A DNA stretch of 64,000 nucleotides from JBBATK01 sp044224515. Lineage in GTDB: Bacteria; Bacteroidota; Ignavibacteria; Kapaibacteriales; NICIL-2. The notes beneath the pieces are model-generated. The model had not been told where the DNA came from, did not search any database, and saw nothing but the letters and a program-made list of their open reading frames with translations. Numbering within the stretch: the stretch's first letter is position 1; the number at the start of each line of letters is the position of its first letter. The stretch covers positions 62,001 through 126,000 of the forward strand of contig JBGAKH010000005.1 of the NCBI GenBank assembly GCA_044224515.1, given 5' to 3'. A program made the position numbers and the translations under genes. Positions 51,371-60,467 of this stretch are shown here, piece after piece.

Positions 51371-53113
51371 TTACTTCTTCAACGTGAGATAAATGTTGAT
51401 CGCCGTCATGATTGCTCCGACAATAGCCGAGGCAGCTGTAACGTATGAGGACATGCGTTGTACTTGCTGACCCAAAGGCTCATCCGGTGGATGCGGAACA
51501 TATATTTTGTCTCCGGCTTCAACAACCGTCTCTGTTGATTTTAGCCAGACTCCGGTTTTTCCTTTGATGATACGCTCGCGACCTTTATCAGCTTCGGCTG
51601 TCATACCTCCTGCTGCTGCGATGTATTCTTCCATGGTACGGCCTGGGACGTATTGTAAGTAGCCTCCGTTTTTGACCTGTCCGTATACAAATACAGATCG
51701 AGGGTTCCGAGGAATGACAACAACGTCGCCATCCTGCAGCACCACGTTGTCCGGACTGGAGGGATTCGAAAGTGCCTTTGAGAGATCGCACGAGACTAAG
51801 GGTTTGCGTGCGAGCTCATCAATGGTAAAGCGCACGGTATCTTCCAATACTAAATTCGTGTACTGCATCTTCTTGAGTCGTTCAGTATACTCATTCTGAA
51901 GAAGTGGGGCGTCGTTTTGTTCACGACGTAACACAAATCCCATGCTCAAGTATGCATCACTCGTAAAGCCACCAACCAGATCCAAAACATCTTTGACGCG
52001 CGTTACATTCTGCTCGATGGGAAATGATCCGGGATGTAGGACCTCTCCGCGAACGCTCACAGCTCCAAACTTCAGAACACTGGTAGGGAGGTCTTGCTCA
52101 ATCACGATAAGATCGCCGGGCTGTGCATCCATGTCTTTACCAAGCAAGCTAAGTTTGTCATCGATAGACAGTTCAGTGCGCGATCCATCGCGAACCAAGA
52201 AAGCCTTGTTGCCTCCGGCAACGTTTGTGCAACGTCCGCCGAGCCTGAGTAGCATTGAAAGCTTATCACCTTTTTTGTAAACAGTCGTTTGCGCATTGGT
52301 GACAGCACCGGTAATGGTCATTGTTGAGCTCATATGCGATTCCGAAGGAACCACAATCTCGTCGCCTTCACGCACGTATAAGTCGTCCGCTGCAGATGCA
52401 GTGGCCTCCGCACGCTGAAGGTCGCAGATGTCCGTGCTGCGGTCTGAGTGGTGCACCACGATGTTGCGCATAACAGATGGAGGAAGCAGGCTGGTTCGCT
52501 GACGCATCGAAGCCAAATCACTTTGCCCGTCGCTTTGTCCCATCGCTTGCGCAGCTGCCCGAAGCATTGTCGGATCGGTAGGTGCGGCCTTAAGCTGCAT
52601 TGCCAATCTCAGCACAGTACTGATGCTCAAACTGGCCGGGAGAGCATACATGCCCGGAGATAAAACATTGCCACGAATGCTCACATACACCAGACGTGCA
52701 CGACGTAATCCCACATATACCTGAATGCCGGGTGTTCTAGCTTTTTGAAGCTTGGTCACGGTGTCGCGAACCTGCTCAAGGGTCATTCCTACGACGGAGA
52801 TGGCACCCAAACGCGGAACAAAAAGCATGTTTTCCGGACTGATTACAATGGGCTCTTCCAAAGAGGCAGCGTCTAACTTCAAAAAAGAGAGAACGTCGCC
52901 GGGTCCAACACGATAGTATTGGGCTTGGATAACGTTATCTGCCGGTACTTGCTCACCTCTTTGAGCAACATCAAGAGCCGACTTTCCTTGAGAGGCACTC
53001 GAAAGTTTCTCGATATCAAACGAACTACCGCCAATGGTTGTGTTCTGACTATATGCAGTGACAGAAAGTAAAAATGCAACGAGCACAAGACGTCGCAATG
53101 ACCGTGTGTTCAC
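51371..53113 (-). CDS. Polysaccharide export protein, Wza type (SLBB domains)
   Basis: The 580-residue protein begins with a signal peptide (RRLVLVAFLLSVTAYSQ, no lipobox). It then has the polysaccharide export domain (YRVGPGDVLSFLK) and several SLBB domains, for example VSVRGEVLHPGSFPIEQNVTRVKDVLDLVGGF and VFVYGQVKNGGYLQYVPG. A C-terminal helix (TAASAIVGAIMTAINIYLTL) ends it. I chose the GTG at 53113; the frame is open to 53203. It forms the outer-membrane channel for the glycan. Confidence 0.92.
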   Translation of the reverse strand: MNTRSLRRLVLVAFLLSVTAYSQNTTIGGSSFDIEKLSSASQGKSALDVAQRGEQVPADNVIQAQYYRVGPGDVLSFLKLDAASLEEPIVISPENMLFVPRLGAISVVGMTLEQVRDTVTKLQKARTPGIQVYVGLRRARLVYVSIRGNVLSPGMYALPASLSISTVLRLAMQLKAAPTDPTMLRAAAQAMGQSDGQSDLASMRQRTSLLPPSVMRNIVVHHSDRSTDICDLQRAEATASAADDLYVREGDEIVVPSESHMSSTMTITGAVTNAQTTVYKKGDKLSMLLRLGGRCTNVAGGNKAFLVRDGSRTELSIDDKLSLLGKDMDAQPGDLIVIEQDLPTSVLKFGAVSVRGEVLHPGSFPIEQNVTRVKDVLDLVGGFTSDAYLSMGFVLRREQNDAPLLQNEYTERLKKMQYTNLVLEDTVRFTIDELARKPLVSCDLSKALSNPSSPDNVVLQDGDVVVIPRNPRSVFVYGQVKNGGYLQYVPGRTMEEYIAAAGGMTAEADKGRERIIKGKTGVWLKSTETVVEAGDKIYVPHPPDEPLGQQVQRMSSYVTAASAIVGAIMTAINIYLTLKK

Positions 53114-53409
53114 GCGGATTCCGGAGGAAGTGGATAAAAAAGAGGTAGCTATTGAAGCATAGCACAGAGGCAGAGTGGGTGTGGCCACCGCAGGGCTCCG
53201 CAAACAACCAGTGTCGTTGATGTAAAAAGTCTCCGAAACTACGCATTTTTTAGGAATAAATGCGGTTTTAGAAGCTGTTAAAGGGTGTTAGTTCTTCCGT
53301 AGCCACGTCTCCGTTTTTCCGGGTTGTTTTTGTTGTGCCCGACTACACGAAAGGTGGGCACTGTCGGCAAGCAGAATCGAAAAACCTTAAAAACAGACCA
53401 AATAGCACA

Positions 53410-54516
53410 CTATTTGTTCAGGATTTGCTGTGCTACGATATCGGCAATGCGCTCAGCGGCGTGTCCATCCCATAGTAATGGAACAACTCCTTCTTTGCGC
53501 TTTCCGTGGAGCATACGCTCGATTTCGCGCTGCATGTTTTCTCTGGTTGGAGCTATGAGCACGTTTGTACCAAGCTCAACGGTCACCGGACGCTCCGTCG
53601 TTGTCCTCAGGGTAATACATCCGACTCCAAGAGCAGTGGTCTCCTCTTGAATACCGCCGGAATCGGTCATCACGAAATCTGCATTTTTCATCAAGGCCAA
53701 AAAAGGCACATACCCTTGCGGGTCGATGAGTTTGACTCTAGGGTGTGCCGACAACAAATCCTCCAACCCGCTCTGAGCTATGTTTTTGCGAGTGCGGGGA
53801 TGAACGGGAAAAACGACATCACGCTCTGCACTGAGCTCGCAGAACAACTCAAGCAACATTCGCAATTGATCGCTGCTATCAACGTTGCTTGGTCGATGAA
53901 TGGTCATCAAGACATAGGATCCCGACTGCAAACCCAAATCTTGCACGATAGTCGATTGCTCTGCTTTGGGTAGGGCGTAGTGCAGCGAGTCGATCATCGT
54001 GTTTCCAACGAAGAAACAGCGATCCTCGGCTATACCATCATGTAGGAGGTGGTCCATTCCACTCTGCTCCGTGACGAAACAATAGTCACAGATTGCATCG
54101 GTAGCCATTCTGTTGATTTCTTCAGGCATGGTTCTGTCAAAAGAACGCAAACCGGCTTCAACATGGACGGTCGGGATATGTAGCTTGGCTGCAGTGAGAA
54201 CGCATGCAATGGTAGAATTGACATCACCCACTACGATCACTAAGTCAGGTCGAGCTTCTAGAAGTACTTTCTCAAATTCAACCATGACCCTAGCGGTTTG
54301 TTCTGCATGCGAACCACTTCCAATACCAAGAAAGTAGCGTGGTGCAGGCATATCGAGGTCTTGGAAGAATGCATCCGACATAGCTGCATCATAGTGCTGT
54401 CCGGTGTGACAGATACTATGCTGAATCGATCCAGCATAGCGGGCAAATGCGCGGTGCAGTGGAGCTACCTTCATAAAGTTTGGGCGAGCTCCAACGACCG
54501 AAATAATGTGCTTCAT
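53410..54516 (-). CDS. wecB: UDP-N-acetylglucosamine 2-epimerase
   Basis: The enzyme makes UDP-ManNAc from UDP-GlcNAc. The 368-residue protein opens ISVVGARPNFMKVAPL and has HVEAGLRSFDRTMPEEINR, VLMTIHRPSNVDS and the DSGGIQEETTALGVGCITLRTTTERP region at the C-terminus, all typical. No UDP-ManNAc dehydrogenase (wecC) is present. It lies 296 bp before wza in transcription order. Confidence 0.96.
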   Translation of the reverse strand: MKHIISVVGARPNFMKVAPLHRAFARYAGSIQHSICHTGQHYDAAMSDAFFQDLDMPAPRYFLGIGSGSHAEQTARVMVEFEKVLLEARPDLVIVVGDVNSTIACVLTAAKLHIPTVHVEAGLRSFDRTMPEEINRMATDAICDYCFVTEQSGMDHLLHDGIAEDRCFFVGNTMIDSLHYALPKAEQSTIVQDLGLQSGSYVLMTIHRPSNVDSSDQLRMLLELFCELSAERDVVFPVHPRTRKNIAQSGLEDLLSAHPRVKLIDPQGYVPFLALMKNADFVMTDSGGIQEETTALGVGCITLRTTTERPVTVELGTNVLIAPTRENMQREIERMLHGKRKEGVVPLLWDGHAAERIADIVAQQILNK

Positions 54517-54658
54517 GACAATCCGTTGTGGTGTTCAAGTATCGGGTCGAACAAGGTCAACAATACAATTGTCAACCCGCGTTCACTACCTCTTCATTCG
54601 CTTCAATGTTCATACCAAAATAGCTGTGCTCCCAAAGGCAAGCTATCACTGTGTTTCT

Positions 54659-54688
54659 TACATGCGGAGGGCTTGCCCTCCGCATGTA
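54659..54688. repeat. Perfect 13-bp inverted repeat between two minus-strand genes
   Basis: TACATGCGGAGGG (54659-54671) and CCCTCCGCATGTA (54676-54688) are exact complements with a CTTG loop. It lies in the 236-bp gap between the TMTC-like gene and wecB. No T-run follows in the transcribed direction, so a plain terminator is unlikely. It may be a stability hairpin or a repeated extragenic element with copies elsewhere. Confidence 0.75.
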
Positions 54689-54752
54689 GGAAAATCTCTT
54701 AGCGACAGCTAAGCGAGCGAAGCACTGAGCGTTCACTGCACCGAGCATCAGT

Positions 54753-56621
54753 CTATAGTCCGACCAGCTTTGCATAGCCGGCGTCAACAGGGGTTTTGAG
54801 CTGTTGAGCCTGACGAACATCTTGTCGTGCCTTCTCCATATCCCCCATCATGTAGTAGCAGCGAGACCTGTTGAGATACGTTCCTCCATCTTGCTTGAGC
54901 GTTAACGCATGATTGAAGTCTGCCAAAGCTTCCGGGTACTTTTTGAAGAGATTAAAGAGAGTTGTTCCTCGACTATTAAGCACGTCCGCATCATCAGGAT
55001 TGAACTGCAGTGCCTTGTTGAAATCGAGAAGTGCATCGTCAGCGTGACCTGTTCTGAGATTTGCCGTACCGCCGATAGTGTAACCGATGGGATCATCCGG
55101 CATGAGTCGTTTGAGTGCTATTGCGTCCTGTAACGCTTCTGCAGGTCGATTCAATCGCAATAGAACAATTCCTCGAATTCGATATCCGGCTGCATGCTTT
55201 GGATCTACGCGTAGCGCAGTGTCGCAGTCCCCCAAGGACTGAAGATTCATTGCATTTGCTCGCGTAGCATAGGCGGGATCACCGGCCAAGCTACTTACAT
55301 GGTTGGCGCGATTGGTGCGAGGAACGGACGTGTAGGGGTACTTTGCTATGACGTCCGTCCACAATGTTTCACTATCATGCCACACTTTTGTGCGTTCAAA
55401 GCTCATGTATCCAAAAATTGCGGCTGAACTCAGCGTCAGTGCGGACATCAGGACAACGGCGCTCTTCATTCTTGACGCAAGTTGTGCCAACATAAAGGCG
55501 AGTCCGATATAGGGTACATACGTATAGCGTTCAGAAACGATAGTGTTACCAAACGATACCAACTGCAATACCAGTAAGAGATTTACCAGATAGAACAACA
55601 TTCCAAAGACTATGTCTTTGTCTTTGCGGTACTTCCATGTCATAAAAGCCAGAGCAGCCACCACCAACGGAGCACCATACACTGCCGGTCCGAGGTTATC
55701 CATGGGAGGATAAGGGTGGTAGGTGGACAAGGGATAAGGAACAAAGAATCTGACAAAGTATGTCATGACAGCATAAGCCGCGAAAAGCGGTCGCACCGCC
55801 AATGAGATGCTTTCTAAACTCGATACCGCTTTGGCTGATTGAATCTTAAGTGTGATGAATGCAAAAATGAGTGACAAAACAAATGCAGGTATCTTCTCAA
55901 GCAATGCTTTTCCAACGAGAGGTCGTCCCTTATAATAATCCAGCAGTACAAGGACCAAAGGAAGCACGATGGCAGCCGGCTTTGACAGCAGAGACAAAAC
56001 AAACAGTATCAAACATGCAGCCAGATAAACGCTCTTCTCTTTGAGCAGATACTCCCAATAACTAATTAACGAGAGTAGAAAGAACAAGGTATAGAGTACG
56101 TCTTTACGTTCCGAAACCCAGGCCACTGACTCAACGTGCATGGGATGTATGCCAAAAATCACTGCGCAGAAGAGCGCCGTCAAGCGATGTCCATTCGAGA
56201 TTTTAAAAACAAACCAAAACACTAAGGCTGTATTCAGGAGGTGCAGAATCAGGTTCGTCATCAAATAGCTCGAGGGATTGAGCTGTGAGCTTTGATAATT
56301 CCATGCTAATGAGAGCACAGTTAAAGGATGGTAATTGGAGACCACCGGTTGAGAGACATCAAAGATCCCTTTGTAATCCGGACCAACGAGAAGTTTGTTG
56401 TTGATCACATAGAACAGATCATCCCAGTTCGTGAACTGGTTGCTCAGCATGGGGGATAGGCACAGCCCGCTGAGTGCCAAAACAGCAATGATCCAAAGGA
56501 GAGGATGTCCTGCATTCACAGTAGGTAGTCCTGAACTCTGAGTACGGTGCATCGTAGCATTCGCGGTAGACGAGGCATCGCCGCTTCCTACCGACTTATT
56601 GTTCCTTTTATTTTTCGCCAT
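54753..56621 (-). CDS. TMTC-like GT-C membrane protein with C-terminal TPRs
   Basis: The 622-residue protein has about ten membrane helices (residues 40-430) and then five or so TPR units (for example DDALLDFNKALQFNPDDADV, YPEALADFNHALTL). Near the first helix is the NWDD motif (Asp-Asp at 67-68) followed by GIHPMHVESVAWVSERKDVLY, LLSKPAAIVLPLVLVLLDYY. This is the layout of TMTC proteins, whose eukaryotic members O-mannosylate proteins from a polyprenyl-phosphate donor. I chose the ATG at 56621; the frame reaches 56675. A synthase for such a donor is encoded in the same locus at 49166. Confidence 0.88.
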   Translation of the reverse strand: MAKNKRNNKSVGSGDASSTANATMHRTQSSGLPTVNAGHPLLWIIAVLALSGLCLSPMLSNQFTNWDDLFYVINNKLLVGPDYKGIFDVSQPVVSNYHPLTVLSLAWNYQSSQLNPSSYLMTNLILHLLNTALVFWFVFKISNGHRLTALFCAVIFGIHPMHVESVAWVSERKDVLYTLFFLLSLISYWEYLLKEKSVYLAACLILFVLSLLSKPAAIVLPLVLVLLDYYKGRPLVGKALLEKIPAFVLSLIFAFITLKIQSAKAVSSLESISLAVRPLFAAYAVMTYFVRFFVPYPLSTYHPYPPMDNLGPAVYGAPLVVAALAFMTWKYRKDKDIVFGMLFYLVNLLLVLQLVSFGNTIVSERYTYVPYIGLAFMLAQLASRMKSAVVLMSALTLSSAAIFGYMSFERTKVWHDSETLWTDVIAKYPYTSVPRTNRANHVSSLAGDPAYATRANAMNLQSLGDCDTALRVDPKHAAGYRIRGIVLLRLNRPAEALQDAIALKRLMPDDPIGYTIGGTANLRTGHADDALLDFNKALQFNPDDADVLNSRGTTLFNLFKKYPEALADFNHALTLKQDGGTYLNRSRCYYMMGDMEKARQDVRQAQQLKTPVDAGYAKLVGL

Positions 56622-56829
56622 TGAGACTATTCTCCGTTGCTTGAGTGCTCCCTCGAAAAAGGTGCACATGGTCAATTCAAGGTCTTAGAGCTAAACATTC
56701 ACTGCGCTGCCTAAGCCGTTATAGACTTCATATATACGACAGCCTGCACGAAATACCAAGAATTGTGCCTGAAAAAGCATTGAACCCCGTAGTTCAGCCC
56801 TGTCAGCCGGCTAGCTTGATCACAAACAC

Positions 56830-56854
56830 AAAGCGGAGCCAAGGGCTCCGCTTT
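56830..56854 (-). terminator. Terminator-like hairpin after the helicase gene (minus strand)
   Basis: AAAGCGGAGCC and GGCTCCGCTTT form an 11-bp stem with a 3-nt loop, 37 bp after the helicase stop in the direction of transcription. The following GTGTTTGTG is only partly T-rich. Confidence 0.6.
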
Positions 56855-56890
56855 GAAAAAAGTGCTATGCGTCGGCTGTTCCACCAACCC

Positions 56891-58744
56891 TTAGTCCTCT
56901 CGATATCGTTTTTTGTAGTCAGGGCGATCTGAGCGATCGGGACGATCTGAACGATCTGAGCGATAAGAACCACGTTCGGAGCGAGGACCACCGCCACGCC
57001 GTTCACCACCCAAGCGCTCACTTGTGTAGTTGCGACGTCCGCGTGATTCTGCGTCTCCATAGCTGCTACCGCCGCGGCTGCCTCCGCGAGGCTGGTAGCC
57101 ACCGCTTCCTCCGCTACGGCTGCCTCCACCGGGACGACCGCCATCGACATCAGCGCGAATGCGACGTCCGCGGTATACTTCTCCTTGGAAGGATGCCACG
57201 ACTTTTTGCAGCGACTCGGGGGCTACATCGATAAAGGTATAGGTATCCTTGATGTCCATGCGACCAAATGCCGAACTGCGCTCGCCACTGGTATCGCAGA
57301 GGAATCGGAGCAAACGCCCCGGATCAAATCCGTCCATGCTTCCCAAGTTGATGAACATTCGCGATCCGCTACCGCGACGTGCACTGGAGTCACGCATGTG
57401 GTCTCGACTCGACAAGTTTACGTTGATGTCTTGAGCATTGCGATAGTACTCAAGGAAGCGATTGAATTCGATGGACACAAAGCGGGTAACAAGCTCTTCC
57501 TTACTGAGATCTTCAAGTTCCGCTCGAACTGCGGGGAGGAATTTTTCAATTCCCTTTTCGTCAACTTCAACATTGTGTATGCGTTTGACGAGCGACATCA
57601 GCTGGCTTTCGCAGACTTCTGCCGGACCCGGAATTCGACCTAATCGGAACTTCTTTCCAATCACTCGCTCTAATTTGCGAATGAGGAACATCTCTTTGAC
57701 TGTAATGAGGACGACGGATACACCGGATTTACCTGCGCGCGCCGTACGACCACTACGGTGAGTGTAGTTTTCGATTTCGTCCGGAAGGTTGTACTGAATA
57801 ACGTGAGTGACGTCGTTTACATCAATGCCGCGTGCCGCAACGTCTGTTGCAACAAGGAGTTGCAAGGAGCGTTGGCGATAGTGCGCCATGACTTTATCAC
57901 GCATTGGTTGACTTAAATCTCCGTGCAACGCATCTGCGTTGTAGCCATCCCGCACCAGCTTCTCGGCGACGTCTTGAGTTTCGCTTTTCGTGCGACAGAA
58001 TACAATTGCAAAGATGTCCGGTGTGGCATCTACCAAGCGCTTTAGCGCTTCGTAGCGGTCACGTGACTGCACTACATAGTAGACGTGATCGATGTTCTCG
58101 GCGCCCGTGTTTTTAACGCCAACTTGTAGCTCTTCTGCATCATGCATGTAGTTCGATGCAATGGAGCGAACTTCATCGGGCATAGTAGCGGAGAACAACC
58201 AGGTATGCTTATCATCCGGAGTGTTCTGCAAAATCGAATCAATCTCATCACGGAAACCCATGTTCAGCATTTCATCCGCTTCGTCGAGTACGACAAAGCG
58301 TACATCGGAAATGTTGGCTGCTTTGCGTTCAATCAAGTCGATCAAACGACCGGGTGTTGCAACAATGATATGAGCTCCGTCACGAAGCTCACGCATTTGC
58401 TTGACGATGTTTGCGCCTCCATAAATAGCAACGACGTTTAAGCGTCCGCTGTACTTGGCAAAGTTTTGGAGGTCATTGGCGATCTGCACACAGAGTTCGC
58501 GAGTTGGAGCCAAGACTAAAGCTTGTGCATTGCGAGTGCCGGGCTGAATCTTTTCAAGTAAGGGTAGACCATAGGCGGCTGTTTTTCCGGTGCCGGTTTG
58601 GGCTAATCCAATAAAATCTGTGTCCTTAGCAAGGAGGGCAGGGATTGTCTGTTCTTGAATTGGTGTGGGTTGGGTAAAGCCGAGCTCGGAGACGGCGCGA
58701 ACTAGTGTTTCGCGAAGTCCCAATTGTTCAAAGGGGTTCATCAA
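56891..58744 (-). CDS. DEAD-box RNA helicase with DbpA-like RNA-binding domain
   Basis: The 617-residue protein has the Q motif (FTQPTPIQEQTIPAL), AQTGTGKTAAYGLP, PTRELCVQIA, TPGRLIDL, LDEADEML, SATMPD, and the second RecA domain with RGIDVNDVTHVIQYNLPDEIENYTHRSGRTARAGKSG. After a linker it has the DbpA-type RNA-binding domain (MFINLGSMDGF, DTYTFIDVAPE, RGRRIRADVDGG; about 460-540) and a Gly/Arg/Ser tail ending with RSDRSDRPD repeats. This fits the CsdA/DeaD group used in ribosome assembly and cold growth. The start is the ATG at 58744. Confidence 0.95.
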   Translation of the reverse strand: MMNPFEQLGLRETLVRAVSELGFTQPTPIQEQTIPALLAKDTDFIGLAQTGTGKTAAYGLPLLEKIQPGTRNAQALVLAPTRELCVQIANDLQNFAKYSGRLNVVAIYGGANIVKQMRELRDGAHIIVATPGRLIDLIERKAANISDVRFVVLDEADEMLNMGFRDEIDSILQNTPDDKHTWLFSATMPDEVRSIASNYMHDAEELQVGVKNTGAENIDHVYYVVQSRDRYEALKRLVDATPDIFAIVFCRTKSETQDVAEKLVRDGYNADALHGDLSQPMRDKVMAHYRQRSLQLLVATDVAARGIDVNDVTHVIQYNLPDEIENYTHRSGRTARAGKSGVSVVLITVKEMFLIRKLERVIGKKFRLGRIPGPAEVCESQLMSLVKRIHNVEVDEKGIEKFLPAVRAELEDLSKEELVTRFVSIEFNRFLEYYRNAQDINVNLSSRDHMRDSSARRGSGSRMFINLGSMDGFDPGRLLRFLCDTSGERSSAFGRMDIKDTYTFIDVAPESLQKVVASFQGEVYRGRRIRADVDGGRPGGGSRSGGSGGYQPRGGSRGGSSYGDAESRGRRNYTSERLGGERRGGGPRSERGSYRSDRSDRPDRSDRPDYKKRYRED

Positions 58745-58768
58745 CTGGTGATACGGTGGTAATGTCTA

Positions 58769-58776
58769 CAAAAATA
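58769..58776 (-). promoter_or_regulatory. -7 element upstream of the helicase gene
   Basis: On the minus strand 58776-58769 reads TATTTTTG, which fits TAnnTTTG. The transcript would start about 15-20 nt before the ATG. No -33 match is seen at 20 bp. Confidence 0.4.
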
Positions 58777-58948
58777 CAGCTTTTCGGCTGCCTCGAGGGG
58801 CTTTATTTGGGAGCTTGGTTCGGCGAAGTCCATGAAAACTCGATTCTTGCCGAAATCAGGCACTGGCGTGCACTCACAAAGTCTGAGATTTAGCGCGCAG
58901 CAAGCGGACCGGAAAGCCCGAATTCAGCTTCAAACGCGACCCAAGGAG

Positions 58949-58956
58949 TATATTTG
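58949..58956 (+). promoter_or_regulatory. -7 element upstream of asnS
   Basis: TATATTTG matches TAnnTTTG exactly and is identical to the -7 element in front of rpsH. No TTTG lies 19-21 bp upstream. The leader to the chosen asnS start would be about 70 nt. Confidence 0.45.
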
Positions 58957-59030
58957 TAGGTTAAGAAGCAGACGAAGCACCAAGTAGGTGCAGTTCTGCA
59001 GCAATTTTAGTGTTTTCAAAGGTTTTTCTC

Positions 59031-60386
59031 ATGCTCTCTCGATATAAGTCCTTTCAGTACGTCGAGCAGCTGCCTGCTTTGGTAGGACAACAAGTCACCT
59101 TAAATGGCTGGGTCCACAACATTACCGGCAAAGGCAAGTTGCAATTCATTCAACTGCGCGACGGCAGTGGAATCGTTCAATGCGTTGTCTTCAAAGGCAA
59201 TGTCAGCGAAGAGGTTTTCGAGAATGCTAAGAATTTGGTCCAAGAGTCTTCACTTCGCATCGTGGGAACAGTTCGCGCCGAAGCCCGAGCCGCAGGTGGG
59301 GTAGAGATAGACGTTCAAGATGTGGTCATTTTCCAAATTCCAACCGAGCAATATCCAATCACTCCAAAAGATCACGGCGTAGAGTTTCTCATGGAGAAAC
59401 GTCACCTGTGGTTGCGCTCAACGCGACAACACGCAATTATGCGTATCCGTAGCGTGGTCGTAAAAGCCATTCGTGACTTCTTCGACGGAAACGGATTCCG
59501 CTTGATGGATTCTCCGATTCTCACGCCCAATGCCTGCGAAGGCACGTCGACGTTGTTTGAGACGGAGTACTTTGATCTCGGCAAAGCCTACTTGACGCAA
59601 TCCGGTCAGTTGTATGCAGAAGCAAGCGCAATGGCGCTCGGACGAGTCTATACTTTCGGTCCGACTTTTCGCGCAGAGAAATCCAAAACCAAGCGTCACC
59701 TGACCGAGTTCTGGATGGTTGAACCGGAAATGGCCTATTTCGATTTGAACGACGACATGGATCTGGCTGAAGATCTTGTTGAATATATCGTCAGCTGTTG
59801 TCTGCGAGACTGCCAAGCAGAGCTGGCCGTGATGGGGCGCGATATCTCTCAACTCGAGAAAGTCAAGCGTCCGTTTCATCGTATGAGTTACAGTGAGGCT
59901 GTGCAGTGGCTGAACGACAATAACATCAAGCTTACAAAGAAGCACAGCGACGGCACGGAGTATCAAATCGACTTCCCTTGGGGAGAAGATTTCGGTGCTC
60001 CACAAGAAGAAGCAATCATGAGTCAGTTCAATAAGCCATGCATCGTTCACCGCTATCCGACCGAAGTAAAAGCCTTTTATATGAAGCGTGATCCGGAAAA
60101 TTCGAAGGTTGTTCTGGCCATGGACATGTTGGCACCTGAGGGCGCCGGCGAGATTATTGGCGGCTCTCAACGCGAAGACAATCACGATCAGTTGCTTGAG
60201 CGTATTCTTCACGAAGGTCTGCCGCAGGAAGCTTTCCAATGGTATCTCGACTTACGCACCTTTGGAAGTGTTCCGCATGCCGGCTTTGGTTTAGGACTTG
60301 AGCGTACGGTAAAGTGGATTAGCGGAGCAGAACACATTCGTGAAGTGATTCCGTTCCCCCGCATGATCTATCGGATCGTGCCTTAA
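59031..60386 (+). CDS. asnS: Asparaginyl-tRNA synthetase
   Basis: The enzyme charges tRNA-Asn. The 451-residue protein has an N-terminal OB-fold (about 15-110) and a class II catalytic domain with FRAEKSKTKRHLTEFWMVEPEMAY (motif 2), GGSQREDNHDQL and GFGLGLERTVKWISG (motif 3). EMAYFD and the absence of an Asp-type insertion separate it from AspRS. I chose the ATG at 59031; a GTG at 59010 would add seven residues. A strong terminator follows. Confidence 0.96.
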   Translation: MLSRYKSFQYVEQLPALVGQQVTLNGWVHNITGKGKLQFIQLRDGSGIVQCVVFKGNVSEEVFENAKNLVQESSLRIVGTVRAEARAAGGVEIDVQDVVIFQIPTEQYPITPKDHGVEFLMEKRHLWLRSTRQHAIMRIRSVVVKAIRDFFDGNGFRLMDSPILTPNACEGTSTLFETEYFDLGKAYLTQSGQLYAEASAMALGRVYTFGPTFRAEKSKTKRHLTEFWMVEPEMAYFDLNDDMDLAEDLVEYIVSCCLRDCQAELAVMGRDISQLEKVKRPFHRMSYSEAVQWLNDNNIKLTKKHSDGTEYQIDFPWGEDFGAPQEEAIMSQFNKPCIVHRYPTEVKAFYMKRDPENSKVVLAMDMLAPEGAGEIIGGSQREDNHDQLLERILHEGLPQEAFQWYLDLRTFGSVPHAGFGLGLERTVKWISGAEHIREVIPFPRMIYRIVP

Positions 60387-60404
60387 CGTCTTGTGCCTTA
60401 TGGT

Positions 60405-60440
60405 AGAGGCTTGACCACTTCGTCAAGCCTCTTTTTTTTT
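60405..60440 (+). terminator. Terminator after asnS
   Basis: AGAGGCTTGAC (60405-60415) pairs with GTCAAGCCTCT (60422-60432) around a 6-nt loop and is followed by eight T's, 18 bp after the asnS stop. Confidence 0.92.
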
Positions 60441-60467
60441 CAGACACAGTTAACTCCGTACGCGGTT

